Shown here: piece after piece, positions 63,415 through 64,000 of the stretch | How positions within the stretch are numbered: position 1 is the first letter of the stretch | Layout: the number at the start of each line of letters is the position of its first letter | Assembly (NCBI RefSeq): GCF_019511345.1 | Contig: NZ_JAEUAK010000013.1 | Location: 1-64,000 of the forward strand | Origin: Rhizobium mesosinicum | GTDB taxonomy: Bacteria > Pseudomonadota > Alphaproteobacteria > Rhizobiales > Rhizobiaceae | Reading direction: 5' to 3' | DNA length: 64,000 bases | Notes under the pieces: model-generated | What the model was told of the DNA's origin: nothing | Databases searched by the model: none | Seen by the model: the letters and a program-made list of their open reading frames with translations, nothing else | Program-made: the position numbers and the translations under genes

Positions 63415-63630
63415 CTAGCCGCAGCGGTTTCTCGAGGAATGAACGCCGCTTGCGGTCACCAACGCCAGGATGAGAGGCTGCAATAAAGCCAACACACCGG
63501 GCGCCGTCTTGCGATTGGTGCTTTTCCTATCCGGCTCAACCGGCACCGACTTCGAAAGTTCCGGATAGAGATAGAATTGATCCTCGGAACCTTCGGGTTC
63601 AGACGTTACGTCGTTTCCCGGCGCGAACAT
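63415..63630 (-). CDS. Small protein with C-terminal hydrophobic segment
   Basis: About 71 residues, MFAPGNDVTSEPEGSEDQFYLY at the N-terminus and VLALLQPLILALVTASG near the C-terminus, the latter a possible membrane anchor. The start at 63630 was preferred to 63663 because the latter overlaps the divergent gene. No family recognised; moderate to low support. Confidence 0.35.
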   Translation of the reverse strand: MFAPGNDVTSEPEGSEDQFYLYPELSKSVPVEPDRKSTNRKTAPGVLALLQPLILALVTASGVHSSRNRCG

Positions 63631-63645
63631 GAGAGAAGGTGACCC

Positions 63646-64000
63646 GTGCAAGCGAACCTGCAAAAAGACATGACGGCTTGGTTTCAGTCGCTCGAACCTG
63701 TCAACCCCGTCGAGATGATCGGACTGTGGAGAGGTGTCGGCGTTCCGTCAGGACATCCACTGGACGGCGTTCTTGAGAATTTACGATGGTTCGGCAAGCG
63801 CTTTCATCCCGACATGCGGGCGGATCCCCTGCTCTTTCAATGGTTTCCCGGACGGCTCGTCGCCATCGATCCGCGCTTCGTCTCCGTCGGGCTTGCGATC
63901 AGACTTGCGCCGCTCGGACGGACCTCCCTTGCCCGAAATTTGTTCTCGCATATTCAGAAGGCATTCCGCGCGCATGCTACGACAGCCGCTCTGGAGATTC
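63646..64000 (+). CDS. GXWXG/DUF4334 domain protein, cut by the window edge
   Basis: 118 residues are visible. The GXWXG signature is clear: MIGLWRGVGVPSGHPLDGVLENLRWFGKRFHPD, followed by ADPLLFQWFPGRLVAIDPRF. This domain is usually followed by DUF4334, which starts beyond LARNLFSHIQKAF. GAAGGTGA lies 5 nt before the GTG at 63646; ATG 63670 is an alternative. Function of the family is unknown. The C-terminus lies outside the window. Confidence 0.75.
   Translation, partial: MQANLQKDMTAWFQSLEPVNPVEMIGLWRGVGVPSGHPLDGVLENLRWFGKRFHPDMRADPLLFQWFPGRLVAIDPRFVSVGLAIRLAPLGRTSLARNLFSHIQKAFRAHATTAALEI

Overview
The window looks like accessory DNA (plasmid, chromid or genomic island) of a Rhizobium-type alphaproteobacterium. 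The reasons are the GC-rich coding style, the dense ABC-transporter operons coupled to catabolic enzymes, family content typical of Rhizobium/Agrobacterium (UgpC-type ATPases, ROK and DeoR regulators, a NodS-like domain), and IS and toxin remnants at the left edge. No rRNA, tRNA, CRISPR array or replication gene was seen. The taxonomic statement is inference from protein style.

Layout. (1) 1-1300: a truncated ISNCY-type insertion sequence with a frameshifted transposase, then a decapitated vapC toxin fragment. (2) 1499-18362: a large catabolic island. A five-gene minus-strand operon (flavin monooxygenase, questin-oxidase-like protein, three different amidohydrolases) diverges from a carbohydrate-type ABC transporter (binding protein, two permeases). 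The transporter ATPase lies convergently behind a short-chain dehydrogenase. A DeoR regulator, a BtpA/SgcQ-family protein, an FGGY kinase and a gamma-glutamyltransferase-family hydrolase follow. The gene set suggests uptake and breakdown of a sugar-linked nitrogen heterocycle, but no substrate can be read from the sequence. (3) 18558-19537: a GFA-family protein and a small exported protein.

(4) 19796-29610: a guanidine-assimilation operon. A sigma-54 type promoter is followed about 10 nt after the expected start by a guanidine-I (ykkC) riboswitch with a terminator hairpin. Then come an ABC transporter, two DUF1989 proteins (carboxyguanidine deiminase type), a biotin-dependent urea/guanidine carboxylase and allophanate hydrolase. 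(5) 29767-31371: a class III adenylate cyclase and a 65-residue protein. (6) 31443-39739: a seven-gene minus-strand operon made of a peptide-type ABC transporter with an amidohydrolase, a RidA protein and a SelA-like PLP enzyme embedded in it.

(7) 40360-49557: a cell-surface glycan cluster with a nucleotide-sugar epimerase, three glycosyltransferases, an ABC flippase-type exporter and a 1019-residue protein fusing glycosyltransferase, NodS-like methyltransferase and NodB-like deacetylase domains. (8) 49561-53928: two EamA transporters alternating with a ROK and an AraC regulator. (9) 54034-61902: a seven-gene operon pairing a family-5 ABC transporter with a cytoplasmic GH20 hexosaminidase and a GNAT protein, probably for chitooligosaccharide or another N-acetylhexosaminide. 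(10) 62320-64000: a DUF2000-like protein, three small unknown genes and the start of a GXWXG/DUF4334 protein cut by the window edge.

The strongest second-look items are the glycosyltransferase/NodS/NodB-like fusion, the dual sigma-54 plus riboswitch control of guanidine use, and the 1.5-18.4 kb catabolic island with its paired operator-like palindromes.
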